Of a stretch of DNA of 64,000 bases, positions 50,335-58,154 are shown piece after piece. The notes under the pieces were generated by a model. That model had not been told where the DNA came from, searched no databases, and saw nothing but the letters and a program-made list of their open reading frames with translations. Origin of the DNA: Streptomyces sp. CC0208 (lineage in GTDB: Bacteria; Actinomycetota; Actinomycetes; Streptomycetales; Streptomycetaceae); NCBI RefSeq assembly GCF_003443735.1, contig NZ_CP031969.1, positions 5,890,001 to 5,954,000 of the forward strand, read 5' to 3'. The position numbers and the translations under genes were made by a program. Every line of letters starts with the position of its first letter. Position 1 is the first letter of the stretch.

Positions 50335-51411
50335 ATGGGAGGGCCAGGAGAACCACCTGAGGGGACACCCGAGGGCGGCCCCGTGGGTGGTGAGGACGAG
50401 TACCGATCCGTCGTCTTCGACGAGTCGTTCGTCCGCGCTGCCCGCCTTCAGGAGTACTCCGCGCACGAGCGCATGTCCGACCACGCGCCCGCCGTCCGCC
50501 GCCGCCCGCCACTGCGCCGGGGACTGTCCCGGCAGGCGCTGATCCTGTTCCTGCTGATCGCCGTCGCCTTCGGCACCGCGATCTACATGGGTGTACGGCA
50601 CCCCTACCCGAACGCCGCGATCCGGCAGCCCGTCGAACCCCTGCGGATGACCGTGATCCCGCTGGCCCCCGAGGGCAGGGTTCCGGGGCACGCCGACGCC
50701 GAGTACCTGTACGCGCACAGCCCCGCCGCCCAGTACCGCGTCGGCGCCGAGGGCATCCCGCTGCCCGCCTCCCGGCGCACCGCGCACTTCTCCGACAGCC
50801 AGGTCGTCTCCGCGCTGACCACCGCCAAGGACTACATCGTGCGGTCCTCGCTCGACCCGGACGTCCTCGCCGGCGGCCAGGTCCGCTCCGTGCGGGTGCT
50901 CCTGGACACGGACCAACTCGACCAGTTCGACCAGAGTTTCGCCCACCCCGCCGCCGACGGGCGGCACGCCCCGACCGGCTGGCTGGTGCGCTTCGACCCC
51001 GCCGAGGCGCGGCTGGCCGACGGCAGGATCCGGGTGCAGGGCAGTCTCCAGGCCGCCGAGACCGACTCGTCGACGCTGGAGGTCACCGCGGACCACACGT
51101 TCGTGTACGCGCTGCGGGCCGCCGGCGCGGGCGCGGTCGCCAAGGGGCAGGTGTCGCTGTTCACCGTCCGGCGTGAGCTGCACTTCCGCTTCGACCGGGA
51201 CGACCTGCGGATGCACACGGCCCAGCTGGTCGTGTCGTACGTCCAGGCCGGCCCGCTGTCCTGCGCGGAGGACTCCACGAACCGGCTGCACCCGCTGCTG
51301 GCCGGGCAGACCGCGAAGGCCGGTGGACCGGCGGGGACCGATCCCTACGCGACCGGCAGTGCCACGGCGCTCTGCGGGTCGCTGGCCACCAGCGCGCAGC
51401 CGAAGGTGTGA
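50335..51411 (+). CDS. Membrane-anchored extracellular protein with SVVFDE motif
   Basis: 358 aa. The short cytoplasmic N-terminus contains SVVFDESFVRAA (residues 25-36), the same motif as the preceding gene at nearly the same place. One membrane helix (ALILFLLIAVAFGTAIYMGV, in parts, about 65-85) is followed by a ~270-residue outer domain of mixed alpha/beta character, with SDSQVVSALTTAKDYIVRSS, VRVLLDTDQLDQFDQSF and a Cys near the end (GPLSCAEDS) that may pair with a later Cys (ALCGSL). I do not recognise the outer domain. The tandem arrangement with the previous gene suggests the two act together. Confidence 0.75.
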   Translation: MGGPGEPPEGTPEGGPVGGEDEYRSVVFDESFVRAARLQEYSAHERMSDHAPAVRRRPPLRRGLSRQALILFLLIAVAFGTAIYMGVRHPYPNAAIRQPVEPLRMTVIPLAPEGRVPGHADAEYLYAHSPAAQYRVGAEGIPLPASRRTAHFSDSQVVSALTTAKDYIVRSSLDPDVLAGGQVRSVRVLLDTDQLDQFDQSFAHPAADGRHAPTGWLVRFDPAEARLADGRIRVQGSLQAAETDSSTLEVTADHTFVYALRAAGAGAVAKGQVSLFTVRRELHFRFDRDDLRMHTAQLVVSYVQAGPLSCAEDSTNRLHPLLAGQTAKAGGPAGTDPYATGSATALCGSLATSAQPKV

Positions 51412-51465
51412 CCCGGGGGCAAGAGGCCGCACATCGACACAGCCCCGCGCCCCCTGGACGGAGTT

Positions 51466-52566
51466 TCAGCCCTCCTCGTTGTCCCGCGGGGTGTCCGTCG
51501 GGGGCTCGCCGTCCCGCGGTGCCGAGTTCGAGAAGCCGCCGAAGCCCCTGCGCACCCTGCCGCCCAGGTCGCCCGCCCCGCCCGCGATGTCGCTGACCAG
51601 CTTCATCAGGGGGTCCTTGGAGCTCTTGACGTTGGTCGCGTAGCTCGCCGCCGACTCGCGGAAGGAGTCGGTGACCGAGGTGTCCTTGTCCTCCGTGCGG
51701 CGCGGGTAGTGGCCGTCCATGATCCGCTGGTAGTCGCGGGACTCGGCCCACTTCTTCAGCTCGGCCGCCCGCACGGTGGTGAACGGGTGGGAGCGCGGCA
51801 GGACGTTAAGGATCTTCAGCACGGAGTCGCGCAGGTCGCCGCCGGCCTCGTACTCCTCGGCCTGCTTCAGGAACGCGTCCACGTTCATCTCGTGCAGATG
51901 GTGACCGCCGGCCAGCTTCATCAGGCCGCGCATCGAGGCCCGCAGGTCCTGGCCGACGAGGAGGCCCGCCCGGTCCGCCGACAGCTCCGACTTGCGGAAC
52001 CACTCGCGCAGCGCGGTCACGATCGCCATGATCGCCAGATTGCCCAGCGGGATCCACGCCACCCTGAGGGCGAGGCTGGTCAGGAACAGCAGGATGGTCC
52101 GGTAGACCGAGTGGCCGGAGAGGGCGTGGCCCACCTCGTGGCCGACGACCGCCCGCATCTCCTCCTCGTCGAGCAGGTCGACCAGACCCGTGGTGACCAC
52201 GATGATCGGCTCGTCCAGACCGATGCACATCGCGTTCGGCTGCGGGTCCTGGGTGACGTACATCGGCGGGACCTTCTCCAGGTCCAGGATGTAACAGGCG
52301 TCCCGCAGCATGTCGTTGAGGTACGCGAACTGCTGGTCGGACACGCGCACCGAGTCGGACAGGAACAGCAGCCTCAGGCTCCGCTCGGGGAGCAGGCCGC
52401 TGAGCGCCTTGAAGACCGTGTCGAATCCGCTCAGCTTGCGCAGCGCCACCAGGGCGGAGCGGTCGGCGGGGTGTTCGTACGCACGCGAGGAGATACCCGG
52501 GAAACGCCTGCGCTGCCTGCTCGGCACGTGCTCGTGTCCGTTGTTCTGATGGCCGTCGTCGGACAT
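51466..52566 (-). CDS. M48 family metalloprotease
   Basis: A 366-aa integral-membrane zinc protease of the M48 (HtpX/Ste24-like) family. The zinc motif is GHEVGHALSGH (HExxH) and the third ligand lies in ELSADRAGLL. Two hydrophobic segments follow HExxH (ILLFLTSLALRVAW and LGNLAIMAIVTAL). The N-terminal 40 residues are polar, and the C-terminal 80 residues are Gly-rich (GGRVRRGFGGF). ATG 52566 has GGGGGAAG 2-3 nt upstream and is preferred over an ATG four codons earlier and a longer frame. Likely role: quality control of membrane proteins. Confidence 0.9.
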   Translation of the reverse strand: MSDDGHQNNGHEHVPSRQRRRFPGISSRAYEHPADRSALVALRKLSGFDTVFKALSGLLPERSLRLLFLSDSVRVSDQQFAYLNDMLRDACYILDLEKVPPMYVTQDPQPNAMCIGLDEPIIVVTTGLVDLLDEEEMRAVVGHEVGHALSGHSVYRTILLFLTSLALRVAWIPLGNLAIMAIVTALREWFRKSELSADRAGLLVGQDLRASMRGLMKLAGGHHLHEMNVDAFLKQAEEYEAGGDLRDSVLKILNVLPRSHPFTTVRAAELKKWAESRDYQRIMDGHYPRRTEDKDTSVTDSFRESAASYATNVKSSKDPLMKLVSDIAGGAGDLGGRVRRGFGGFSNSAPRDGEPPTDTPRDNEEG

Positions 52567-52727
52567 GTCTTCCCCCATGTGCGTCTTTGGCTGTGCCGTC
52601 TGCGGCTGTGCCTCCACGGCCGCTCTGATCCTTTGCGGACCCTTGTGCGGCCCTTTGCGCCCCCGAAGCAGAGCCCAGCCTAGGCGGAGATAGCGTGGAC
52701 CGGCAGTACAGCGAAGGAGTCCACGTC

Positions 52728-52886
52728 ATGGAGCACACCCGGGCCGCCTGGCTCACCGAGGCCGCTGGCGCCGCCGAGCAGCAAGGGTCCGGAAATCTGC
52801 TCCGGGTGGTACTGGTCGTGATGTTCCTGGGCTGTGCCTTCACCGCGTGGTTCGTGCTGCGGGGGTACAAGCGGAAGGACGACTGA
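52728..52886 (+). CDS. Small membrane protein (52 aa)
   Basis: A 52-aa protein from ATG 52728 with GAAGGAG 9 nt upstream. It has a polar N-terminus (MEHTRAAWLTEAAGAAEQQG), one membrane helix (LLRVVLVVMFLGCAFTAWFVL, split here as LLRVVLVVMF and LGCAFTAWFVL) and a basic end GYKRKDD, giving an N-out, C-in orientation by the positive-inside rule. The strong ribosome site and clean architecture argue for a real gene; the function is unknown. Confidence 0.65.
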   Translation: MEHTRAAWLTEAAGAAEQQGSGNLLRVVLVVMFLGCAFTAWFVLRGYKRKDD

Positions 52887-53014
52887 GGAAGGGCGAAGGT
52901 TCCCCGGGTCCCGAGGGCGGCCTCCAATGGTGGAGTCGGCGTGAGGGCCCTCACCGCGCCCGCTTACGATGGGCCGACATCTTTATCCCGCCCACCGGAT
53001 AGGTCCTGCCGAAG

Positions 53015-53176
53015 ATGAGCTTCCACAGCACCGCTGCCCAGTTGGCCACCCTCGCCGCAGAGGGCGAGCACGGCGGCAACCACGAGAGCCTCGACCCCCT
53101 GGTGACCGGCGGCTCCGCATTCCTCATCCTGCTGCTCCTGCTGTGGATCACCACCCGTTTCAACCGCGACCGCTGA
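53015..53176 (+). CDS. Small membrane protein (53 aa)
   Basis: A 53-codon frame: MSFHSTAAQLATLAAEGEH, then a His/Gly-rich stretch, a membrane helix around FLILLLLLWITTRF and the short basic end NRDR. Same plan as the 52-aa protein just upstream, with an outside N-terminus and basic cytoplasmic tail, but no clear sequence similarity. The ribosome site is weak (GAAG next to the start). A TACGAT at 52966-52971 could be its -10. It lies 79 nt before nadD. Confidence 0.6.
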   Translation: MSFHSTAAQLATLAAEGEHGGNHESLDPLVTGGSAFLILLLLLWITTRFNRDR

Positions 53177-53255
53177 GGCGCCGAGTGCCCAAAGCGGGGC
53201 ACTCCGGGCCGCCGCCGGCCGACGTCCTCAGGCCGGGCCGGTAGGGTCTGCACGC

Positions 53256-53894
53256 ATGGGAGAGCAGGACATGCCTACCGGCCCGGGCAACAGCCCGTCG
53301 AACCCCGGCAAGCGCCGCATGGGCGTCATGGGCGGAACGTTCGACCCGATCCACCACGGACACCTCGTGGCGGCCAGCGAGGTCGCCGCGCAGTTCCACC
53401 TGGACGAGGTGGTGTTCGTACCGACGGGCCAGCCGTGGCAGAAGACCCACCGCAAGGTTTCCCCGGCCGAGGACCGCTATCTGATGACGGTCATCGCGAC
53501 CGCCGAGAACCCGCAGTTCTCGGTCAGCCGCATCGACATCGACCGCGGCGGCGCGACCTACACCACGGACACCCTGCGCGACCTCAAGGCCCTCAACCCC
53601 GACACCGACCTCTTCTTCATCACGGGCGCGGACGCCCTCGGCCAGATCCTCACCTGGCGGGACGCGGAAGAGCTGTTCGCCCTCGCGCACTTCATCGGAG
53701 TCACCCGGCCCGGCCACACCCTGGCCGACCCCGGGCTCCCCGAGGGCGGCGTCTCGCTCGTGGAGGTCCCCGCCCTCGCCATCTCCTCCACCGACTGCCG
53801 GGCGAGAGTCGCCAAGGGCGACCCCGTCTGGTACCTGGTGCCGGACGGAGTCGTGCGATACATCGACAAGCGCGAGCTGTACCGCGGCGAGTGA
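53256..53894 (+). CDS. nadD: Nicotinate-nucleotide adenylyltransferase
   Basis: NAD synthesis: adenylates nicotinate mononucleotide. The 212-aa protein has GGTFDPIHHGHLVAA (the nucleotidyltransferase HxGH motif), FVPTGQPWQK, and the C-terminal ISSTDCRARVAKGDPVWYLVP (ISST.R motif). The N-terminal 22 residues before RRMGVMGGTFDP are a polar extension. A TAGGGT ends 9 nt before the ATG, so the mRNA is probably nearly leaderless. The LCP gene follows in 16 nt, then rsfS: the nadD-lytR-rsfS order is conserved in actinobacteria. Confidence 0.95.
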   Translation: MGEQDMPTGPGNSPSNPGKRRMGVMGGTFDPIHHGHLVAASEVAAQFHLDEVVFVPTGQPWQKTHRKVSPAEDRYLMTVIATAENPQFSVSRIDIDRGGATYTTDTLRDLKALNPDTDLFFITGADALGQILTWRDAEELFALAHFIGVTRPGHTLADPGLPEGGVSLVEVPALAISSTDCRARVAKGDPVWYLVPDGVVRYIDKRELYRGE

Positions 53895-53910
53895 GCCGAG
53901 AGGGGCACCG

Positions 53911-55764
53911 GTGAACGACCGATACGACGCGGGCTACGGCGACGACCAGGAGAACCAGTACGCACTCGTCGGCTACGACGACTACGGCCGGCCGGTGTAC
54001 CAGCAGGTCCCGCCGCAACAGACCCCGCAACAGCAGGCTCAGCAGCAGTACGACCCCTACGCGCAGCAGGGCTACGGCTACGACCCGTACGCCACGGGCA
54101 GCCGGCAGGCCGCACCGTACGACACGGGCACCCAGAACCCCGCGTCCTACGACCCCTACGGCGCCGGCGACACCGGTCAGCAGGCGCCCGTGCCGCCGTA
54201 CGACCCGTACGCCAACGGGGGCCCGCAGGGCGGCGGTGCGGCGACGGGGTACGACCCCTACGGCCGGGCCGCCGCGAGCGGCCAGCAGCCCCGCGTCGCC
54301 GAGCAGACCGCCTACATCCCGCAGCAGGGCGGGCCGGCCGGGGGGACACAGGCCGGGCAGGGGAACCGCGCCGGCTCTCCGACCGGTCAGGGCCACCGGG
54401 GCGCGGTCGACGAGGACCCTGCCCGCGCGGGTCGCCCCGGTGGCGGCCACGCCGGTGCGGAGGCCGCCGAGGGGGACGAACGGCAGTACCACACCGCGCA
54501 GTTCGCGTTCGTCGAGGAGCCCGACGGTGACTCCGAGGACGTCATCGACTGGCTCAACTTCACCGAGAACCGCACCGAGCGCCGCGAGGAGGCCAAGCGC
54601 CGCGCCCGCAGCCGGCTCGTCGCCCTGGTCGTCGTCCTCGCCCTGGTCGCGGTCGGCGGAGTCGGCTACCTCTGGTACGCCGGGAAGCTGCCCGGCCTCT
54701 CGGACACGGAGAGCAAGAAGGACACCACGATCGCGGCGAGCGCCCAGAACCGCGACGTGATCGTCGTCCATCTGCACAACACCGCGAAGGGCGGCACCTC
54801 CACGGCGCTGCTCGTCGACAACACCACCACCAAGCAGGGCACCACCGTCCTGATCCCCAACTCCCTCAACCTGACGGGCGACGACGGCTCCACGACGACC
54901 CTCGCCAAGTCCGTCGACGACGACGGCTCGTCCGGGACCGTCGACTCCCTCGACACCGTCCTCGGCACCGACATCGAGGGCACCTGGCGTCTGGACACGC
55001 CCTATCTGCAGAACCTGGTCGACCTCGTCGGCAACATCGACGTCGACACCAACGCCGCCGTGCCCGACCCGGCCGCCACGAAGAAGGGGCAGGCGCCCCT
55101 GGTGAGCAAGGGGAAGGACCAGACCCTCAGCGGCAAGATGGCCGTCGCCTACGCCACCTACCGTGCCTCCGGCGAGGCGCAGAACGCCCAGCTGGAGCGG
55201 TTCGGCCAGGTCCTCCAGGGCGTCCTGCGCAAGCTGTCCTCCGACCCGACGGCCGCGACCACCACCGTGCAGACCCTGGCCCAGATCCTCGACCCGTCCC
55301 TGACGGACAACGACCTCGGCACCTTCCTCGCCAAGCTCGCCGACCTCGCCAAGAGCGGTGACTACAAGACCGCGCTGCTGCCCGTCCAGCAGGACGGCAC
55401 CCTGAGCGCGGCGGCCAGTGCGAGTGTCGTCAAGGACGTCCTCGGCGGCAAGGCGAAGAGCCCCGACAAGGACGCGGCCGTGAGCGTCTCGGTCCAGAAC
55501 GCCACCGGTACCAGGGACAACACCGAGAAGGCCCGCGTCGTCCTCCTCAACGGCGGCTTCACCTTCGTCGACGGCGGCACACCCTCCTCGGCCCGGGCCA
55601 CCTCCAAGGTCGTCTACGCCGACGCCGCCGACAAGGCGAACGCCACCGAGGTCGCCAAGACCCTGGGCCTGCCCACCAGCGCCGTCAGCAAGGGCACGAT
55701 CGCCTCGAACGCGAACGTCTCCGTGCTCCTCGGCCAGGACTACAAGCCGGACTCCTCGTCCTAG
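53911..55764 (+). CDS. LCP/LytR_C membrane protein
   Basis: A 617-aa protein with four parts: a Gln/Tyr-rich cytoplasmic N-terminus (1-225) with YDPYA/YDPYG repeats; a membrane helix (about 232-255, LVALVVVLALVAVGGVGYLWY in parts); a domain (285-450) of LytR-CpsA-Psr type, with VIVVHLHN, TTVLIPNSLNL and AVAYATYRAS; and a LytR_C domain (about 510-612, VSVQNATGTRDN onward). LCP proteins attach wall polymers to peptidoglycan. The usual IPRD arginine is replaced (IPNS), so this copy may be a non-catalytic partner. GAGAGGGG precedes the GTG. From memory, the S. coelicolor counterpart is linked to spore-wall assembly. Confidence 0.8.
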   Translation: MNDRYDAGYGDDQENQYALVGYDDYGRPVYQQVPPQQTPQQQAQQQYDPYAQQGYGYDPYATGSRQAAPYDTGTQNPASYDPYGAGDTGQQAPVPPYDPYANGGPQGGGAATGYDPYGRAAASGQQPRVAEQTAYIPQQGGPAGGTQAGQGNRAGSPTGQGHRGAVDEDPARAGRPGGGHAGAEAAEGDERQYHTAQFAFVEEPDGDSEDVIDWLNFTENRTERREEAKRRARSRLVALVVVLALVAVGGVGYLWYAGKLPGLSDTESKKDTTIAASAQNRDVIVVHLHNTAKGGTSTALLVDNTTTKQGTTVLIPNSLNLTGDDGSTTTLAKSVDDDGSSGTVDSLDTVLGTDIEGTWRLDTPYLQNLVDLVGNIDVDTNAAVPDPAATKKGQAPLVSKGKDQTLSGKMAVAYATYRASGEAQNAQLERFGQVLQGVLRKLSSDPTAATTTVQTLAQILDPSLTDNDLGTFLAKLADLAKSGDYKTALLPVQQDGTLSAAASASVVKDVLGGKAKSPDKDAAVSVSVQNATGTRDNTEKARVVLLNGGFTFVDGGTPSSARATSKVVYADAADKANATEVAKTLGLPTSAVSKGTIASNANVSVLLGQDYKPDSSS

Positions 55765-55785
55765 GCCCTGCTCCGGGCCCCGAGT

Positions 55786-55822
55786 GCCACCCCACGTGCT
55801 GTCCAGCAGAACGTGGGGTGGC
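55786..55822 (+). terminator. Terminator between LCP gene and rsfS
   Basis: Perfect 12-bp stem GCCACCCCACGT/ACGTGGGGTGGC with a 13-nt loop, 21 nt after the stop. No U-run. Confidence 0.85.
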
Positions 55823-55877
55823 GTCGGCGGTCCGTGAGACCCTTGATGTCAATAGACCGCCGACCGAAAGCCTTGTA

Positions 55878-56321
55878 GTGACCGCGACTGACCGTTCTCT
55901 CGAGCTCGTCAACACCGCCGCGCAGGCGGCCGCCGACAAGCTCGCCCACGATGTGATCGCCTACGACGTCAGCGACGTCCTCTCGATCACCGACGCCTTC
56001 CTGCTGGCGTCCGCACCCAACGACCGCCAGGTCAAGTCCATCGTCGACGAGATCGAGGAGCGGCTCTCGAAGGAGCTCGGCGCCAAGCCGGTGCGCCGCG
56101 AGGGCGACCGCGAGGCGCGCTGGGTCCTGCTCGACTACGTGGACATCGTCGTCCACGTCCAGCACAGCGAGGAGCGGGTCTTCTACGCCCTGGAGCGGCT
56201 GTGGAAGGACTGCCCCGAGCTGGAGCTGCCGGCCGACGCCAAGGCGACCCGCGGCAAGGCGCAGGAGCACGCCGAGCTCCGGGCCGCGGAGGACGACGCC
56301 GAGTTCGGGGAGCCGCGTTGA
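55878..56321 (+). CDS. rsfS: Ribosome silencing factor RsfS
   Basis: Binds L14 and blocks subunit joining when nutrients are limiting. The 147-aa protein shows AAADKLAHDVIAYDVSDV, SITDAFLLASAPNDRQVKSI and the hallmark EARWVLLDYVDIVVHVQ, plus HSEERVFYALERLW. GTG 55878 gives the usual start; an open frame continues 20 codons upstream into the terminator. The stop overlaps the next gene by 4 nt (TTGA). Confidence 0.94.
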   Translation: MTATDRSLELVNTAAQAAADKLAHDVIAYDVSDVLSITDAFLLASAPNDRQVKSIVDEIEERLSKELGAKPVRREGDREARWVLLDYVDIVVHVQHSEERVFYALERLWKDCPELELPADAKATRGKAQEHAELRAAEDDAEFGEPR

Positions 56322-56977
56322 CCGCTCCCGCCGACCGCAAGGGCCGGGGCCGCCGCGTCATCCTGTGGCGGCACGGCCAGACCTCCTGGAACGTGGAGCG
56401 CCGCTTCCAGGGCACCACCGACGTCGAGCTCACCGAGACCGGCGTCGGCCAGGCCCGCCGCGCCGCCCGGCTGCTGGCCTCCCTGCAGCCCGACGCGATC
56501 GTCGCCTCCGACCTGCGCAGGGCCGCGAACACCGCCGCCGAGCTCGCCGCGCTCACCGGCCTGGACGTGGCCCACGACGAGGGCCTGCGCGAGACCTACG
56601 CGGGCGTCTGGCAGGGGCTGACGCACGAGGAGATCATCGCCCGGCACGGTGAGGAGTACGCCGCGTGGAAGCGCGGTGAGCCGGTCCGCCGCGGTGGCGG
56701 TGAACTGGAGACCGAGGTCGCCGACCGCGCCGCCCCCGTCGTGCTCCGGCACACCGAGAAGCTCCCCGAGGACGGCACGCTCGTCGTGGTCAGCCACGGC
56801 GGCACGATCCGCACCACCATCGGGCGGCTGCTCGGCCTGGACTCCCGGCACTGGGAGAGCCTTGGCGGCCTCTCCAACTGCTGCTGGTCCGTCCTCGGCC
56901 AGGGCGCCCGAGGCTGGCGCCTCCTGGAGCACAACGCCGGAACCCTCCCGGAGCCGGTGCTCGGCGACGACGACTGA
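56318..56977 (+). CDS. Histidine phosphatase family protein
   Basis: A 219-aa phosphoglycerate-mutase-like phosphatase. The phospho-acceptor His is in ILWRHGQTSWN; other active-site motifs are ASDLRRAANTAAEL, LRETYAGVWQG and VVSHGGTIRT. Such actinobacterial proteins act on sugar phosphates such as glucosyl-3-phosphoglycerate; the substrate here is uncertain. The start is TTG 56318, overlapping the rsfS stop (TTGA) with GGGGAG 7 nt upstream, so it is translationally coupled to rsfS. Confidence 0.9.
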   Translation: MTAPADRKGRGRRVILWRHGQTSWNVERRFQGTTDVELTETGVGQARRAARLLASLQPDAIVASDLRRAANTAAELAALTGLDVAHDEGLRETYAGVWQGLTHEEIIARHGEEYAAWKRGEPVRRGGGELETEVADRAAPVVLRHTEKLPEDGTLVVVSHGGTIRTTIGRLLGLDSRHWESLGGLSNCCWSVLGQGARGWRLLEHNAGTLPEPVLGDDD

Positions 56978-56993
56978 GGGCGCCGGACCGGAT

Positions 56994-57023
56994 TTCACTT
57001 TCCGGCAGGTCGCAGGCTAAAGT
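56994..57023 (+). promoter_or_regulatory. Predicted promoter of tRNA-Ala 1
   Basis: TTCACT (56994-56999), 18-nt spacer, TAAAGT (57018-57023), about 30 nt before the mature tRNA 5' end. Confidence 0.45.
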
Positions 57024-57059
57024 TCTTCTTGTTCGCCCCGCGGAGCGGGGGGAACGTCC

Positions 57060-57132
57060 GGGGCTATAGCTCAGTTGGTAGAGCGCCTGCATGGCATGCA
57101 GGAGGTCAGGAGTTCAATTCTCCTTAGCTCCA
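57060..57132 (+). tRNA. tRNA-Ala(GGC) copy 1
   Basis: 73 nt forming a full cloverleaf. Acceptor stem GGGGCTA/TAGCTCC has the G3-U70 pair that identifies alanine tRNAs. Anticodon GGC at 57093-57095 in the loop ATGGCAT. T-loop TTCAATT. CCA is not encoded. Confidence 0.97.
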
Positions 57133-57456
57133 CAGATCGACACTCTGCTGAGTCGTCAAAGATCGATGAGGATCCCGTCTCCTTCAGGAGGCGGGATTTT
57201 CTGTGTGTCCGCACCGGCGCGGCGGTGCCCCGCCGGCTCACCGGGGCACACTGTTCTTGAACCGACTTGAGTCACTGGGCCCTCTGAGGCGTATACCTCT
57301 GCGGAGGCGCTGTGGGCGTGCATGTTCGCGCTGGCCGGGACCGCCGCGGTGGGCGCCGTGTCCGGACTGGTACTCAGGCGTCGCTGACCGTATTGGTCCG
57401 GCCGTGGCAGAATCAAACGGCCGGAAGGGGGCGCGGCCCGACGGGAGGGAGTAGTG
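57133..57456. other. Gap between tRNA-Ala 1 and zinc-ribbon genes
   Basis: Apart from the tRNA terminator (57172-57200) I see no firm gene. An open frame with hydrophobic content ends at 57387 (last residues VSGLVLRRR) and has only a late ATG at 57322 without ribosome site; it may be a small membrane peptide or chance. Confidence 0.45.
57172..57200 (+). terminator. Terminator of tRNA-Ala 1
   Basis: ATCCCGTCTCC and GGAGGCGGGAT form an 11-bp stem with one T-G pair and a TTCA loop, followed by TTTTCTG. Confidence 0.85.
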
Positions 57457-57630
57457 ATGCCTGCGAGCATCCTCACGGAGGTCGGCCACCTCCGCGAAGC
57501 GGCGTCGACGAGGGACACGACGGTCCGCCTCATCTGCCCTTCCTGCGGTTCCGTCCACGTGGCCCAAGTACTCGGCGACAACGGCGGGGTCTCCTACGTG
57601 TGCACGGCCTGCGGCCACAGCTGGAGCTGA
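57457..57630 (+). CDS. Small zinc-ribbon protein (57 aa)
   Basis: 57 aa with two Cys pairs placed as in a zinc ribbon: CPSCGS and, 21 residues later, CTACGHSWS. GGAGGGAG lies 5 nt before the ATG. The C-terminal CGHSW resembles zinc ribbons of RNA-polymerase or translation-associated proteins, but no partner can be named. The next gene begins 3 nt after its stop. Confidence 0.72.
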   Translation: MPASILTEVGHLREAASTRDTTVRLICPSCGSVHVAQVLGDNGGVSYVCTACGHSWS

Positions 57631-57633
57631 TCG

Positions 57634-57867
57634 ATGGGTGCACACAGGCGAAAATGCGACTGGTGCGGCAGTGGGACGCCGATCGTGCGGGACATGGAGC
57701 CGGTCAATCCCGACTACCAGTACTGGTGCGAGGAGTGCGCGCGGGCGCTGATCATAAAAGGCGACCCCATCGAGACGTACCGCGAACTGGAGGGTGAGCC
57801 GATCTACGGCCGTCTCCTCGAAGAACACTGCACGCTGAAGCGGTTCTACTCGTTCGTGACCGCGTGA
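57634..57867 (+). CDS. Small Cys-rich protein (77 aa)
   Basis: 77 aa with CDWCGSG near the start and CEECARAL 20 residues later, again a possible zinc site. The rest is charged and helical (ETYRELEGEPIYGRLLEEH) and ends LKRFYSFVTA. It is coupled to the preceding zinc-ribbon gene (3-nt gap, GGAG inside the upstream stop region). The pair sits between two tRNA-Ala genes. Function unknown. Confidence 0.72.
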   Translation: MGAHRRKCDWCGSGTPIVRDMEPVNPDYQYWCEECARALIIKGDPIETYRELEGEPIYGRLLEEHCTLKRFYSFVTA

Positions 57868-57966
57868 CGTCGTCCCTGCTGCCCGCAGGGAAACGATTTG
57901 GTGTTCCACCCGGTGGACCGTGTAATGTTGGCGTCGCCGCCAGGGAAACCGGGCGGAGCGCAGCAC

Positions 57967-58039
57967 GGGGCTATAGCTCAGTTGGTAGAGCACCTGCATG
58001 GCATGCAGGGGGTCAGGAGTTCAAATCTCCTTAGCTCCA
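57967..58039 (+). tRNA. tRNA-Ala(GGC) copy 2
   Basis: 73 nt, differing from copy 1 at only a few positions (D/anticodon junction, variable loop, T-loop). Same acceptor stem with G3-U70 and anticodon GGC at 58000-58002. A possible promoter is TTGGTG (57898) and TAATGT (57923) with a 19-nt spacer. Confidence 0.97.
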
Positions 58040-58044
58040 CAGAG

Positions 58045-58074
58045 ATCCCGCCAGATCATTCGATCCGGCGGGAT
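58045..58074 (+). terminator. Terminator of tRNA-Ala 2
   Basis: 8-bp stem ATCCCGCC/GGCGGGAT with a 14-nt loop, followed by TGTTGCGTTT. Confidence 0.8.
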
Positions 58075-58107
58075 TGTTGCGTTTCCAGGGGGAGTTGTTC
58101 GCATACG

Positions 58108-58145
58108 ACGAAGGGGGCCGCCCGGGATCGGGCGGCCCCCTTCGT
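58108..58145. terminator. Bidirectional terminator
   Basis: A perfect 17-bp stem (ACGAAGGGGGCCGCCCG and its complement) with a GGAT loop, 10 nt beyond the stop of the minus-strand NuoF-like gene. It separates that gene from the tRNA transcript coming from the other side. Confidence 0.9.
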
Positions 58146-58154
58146 GACGTCGGC

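Noticed and set aside
57322..57387. 21-codon frame after tRNA-Ala 1 with the end VSGLVLRRR
   Set aside because: The frame has a pleasing membrane-like composition, but the only ATG is late and lacks a ribosome site; an earlier in-frame start is absent.
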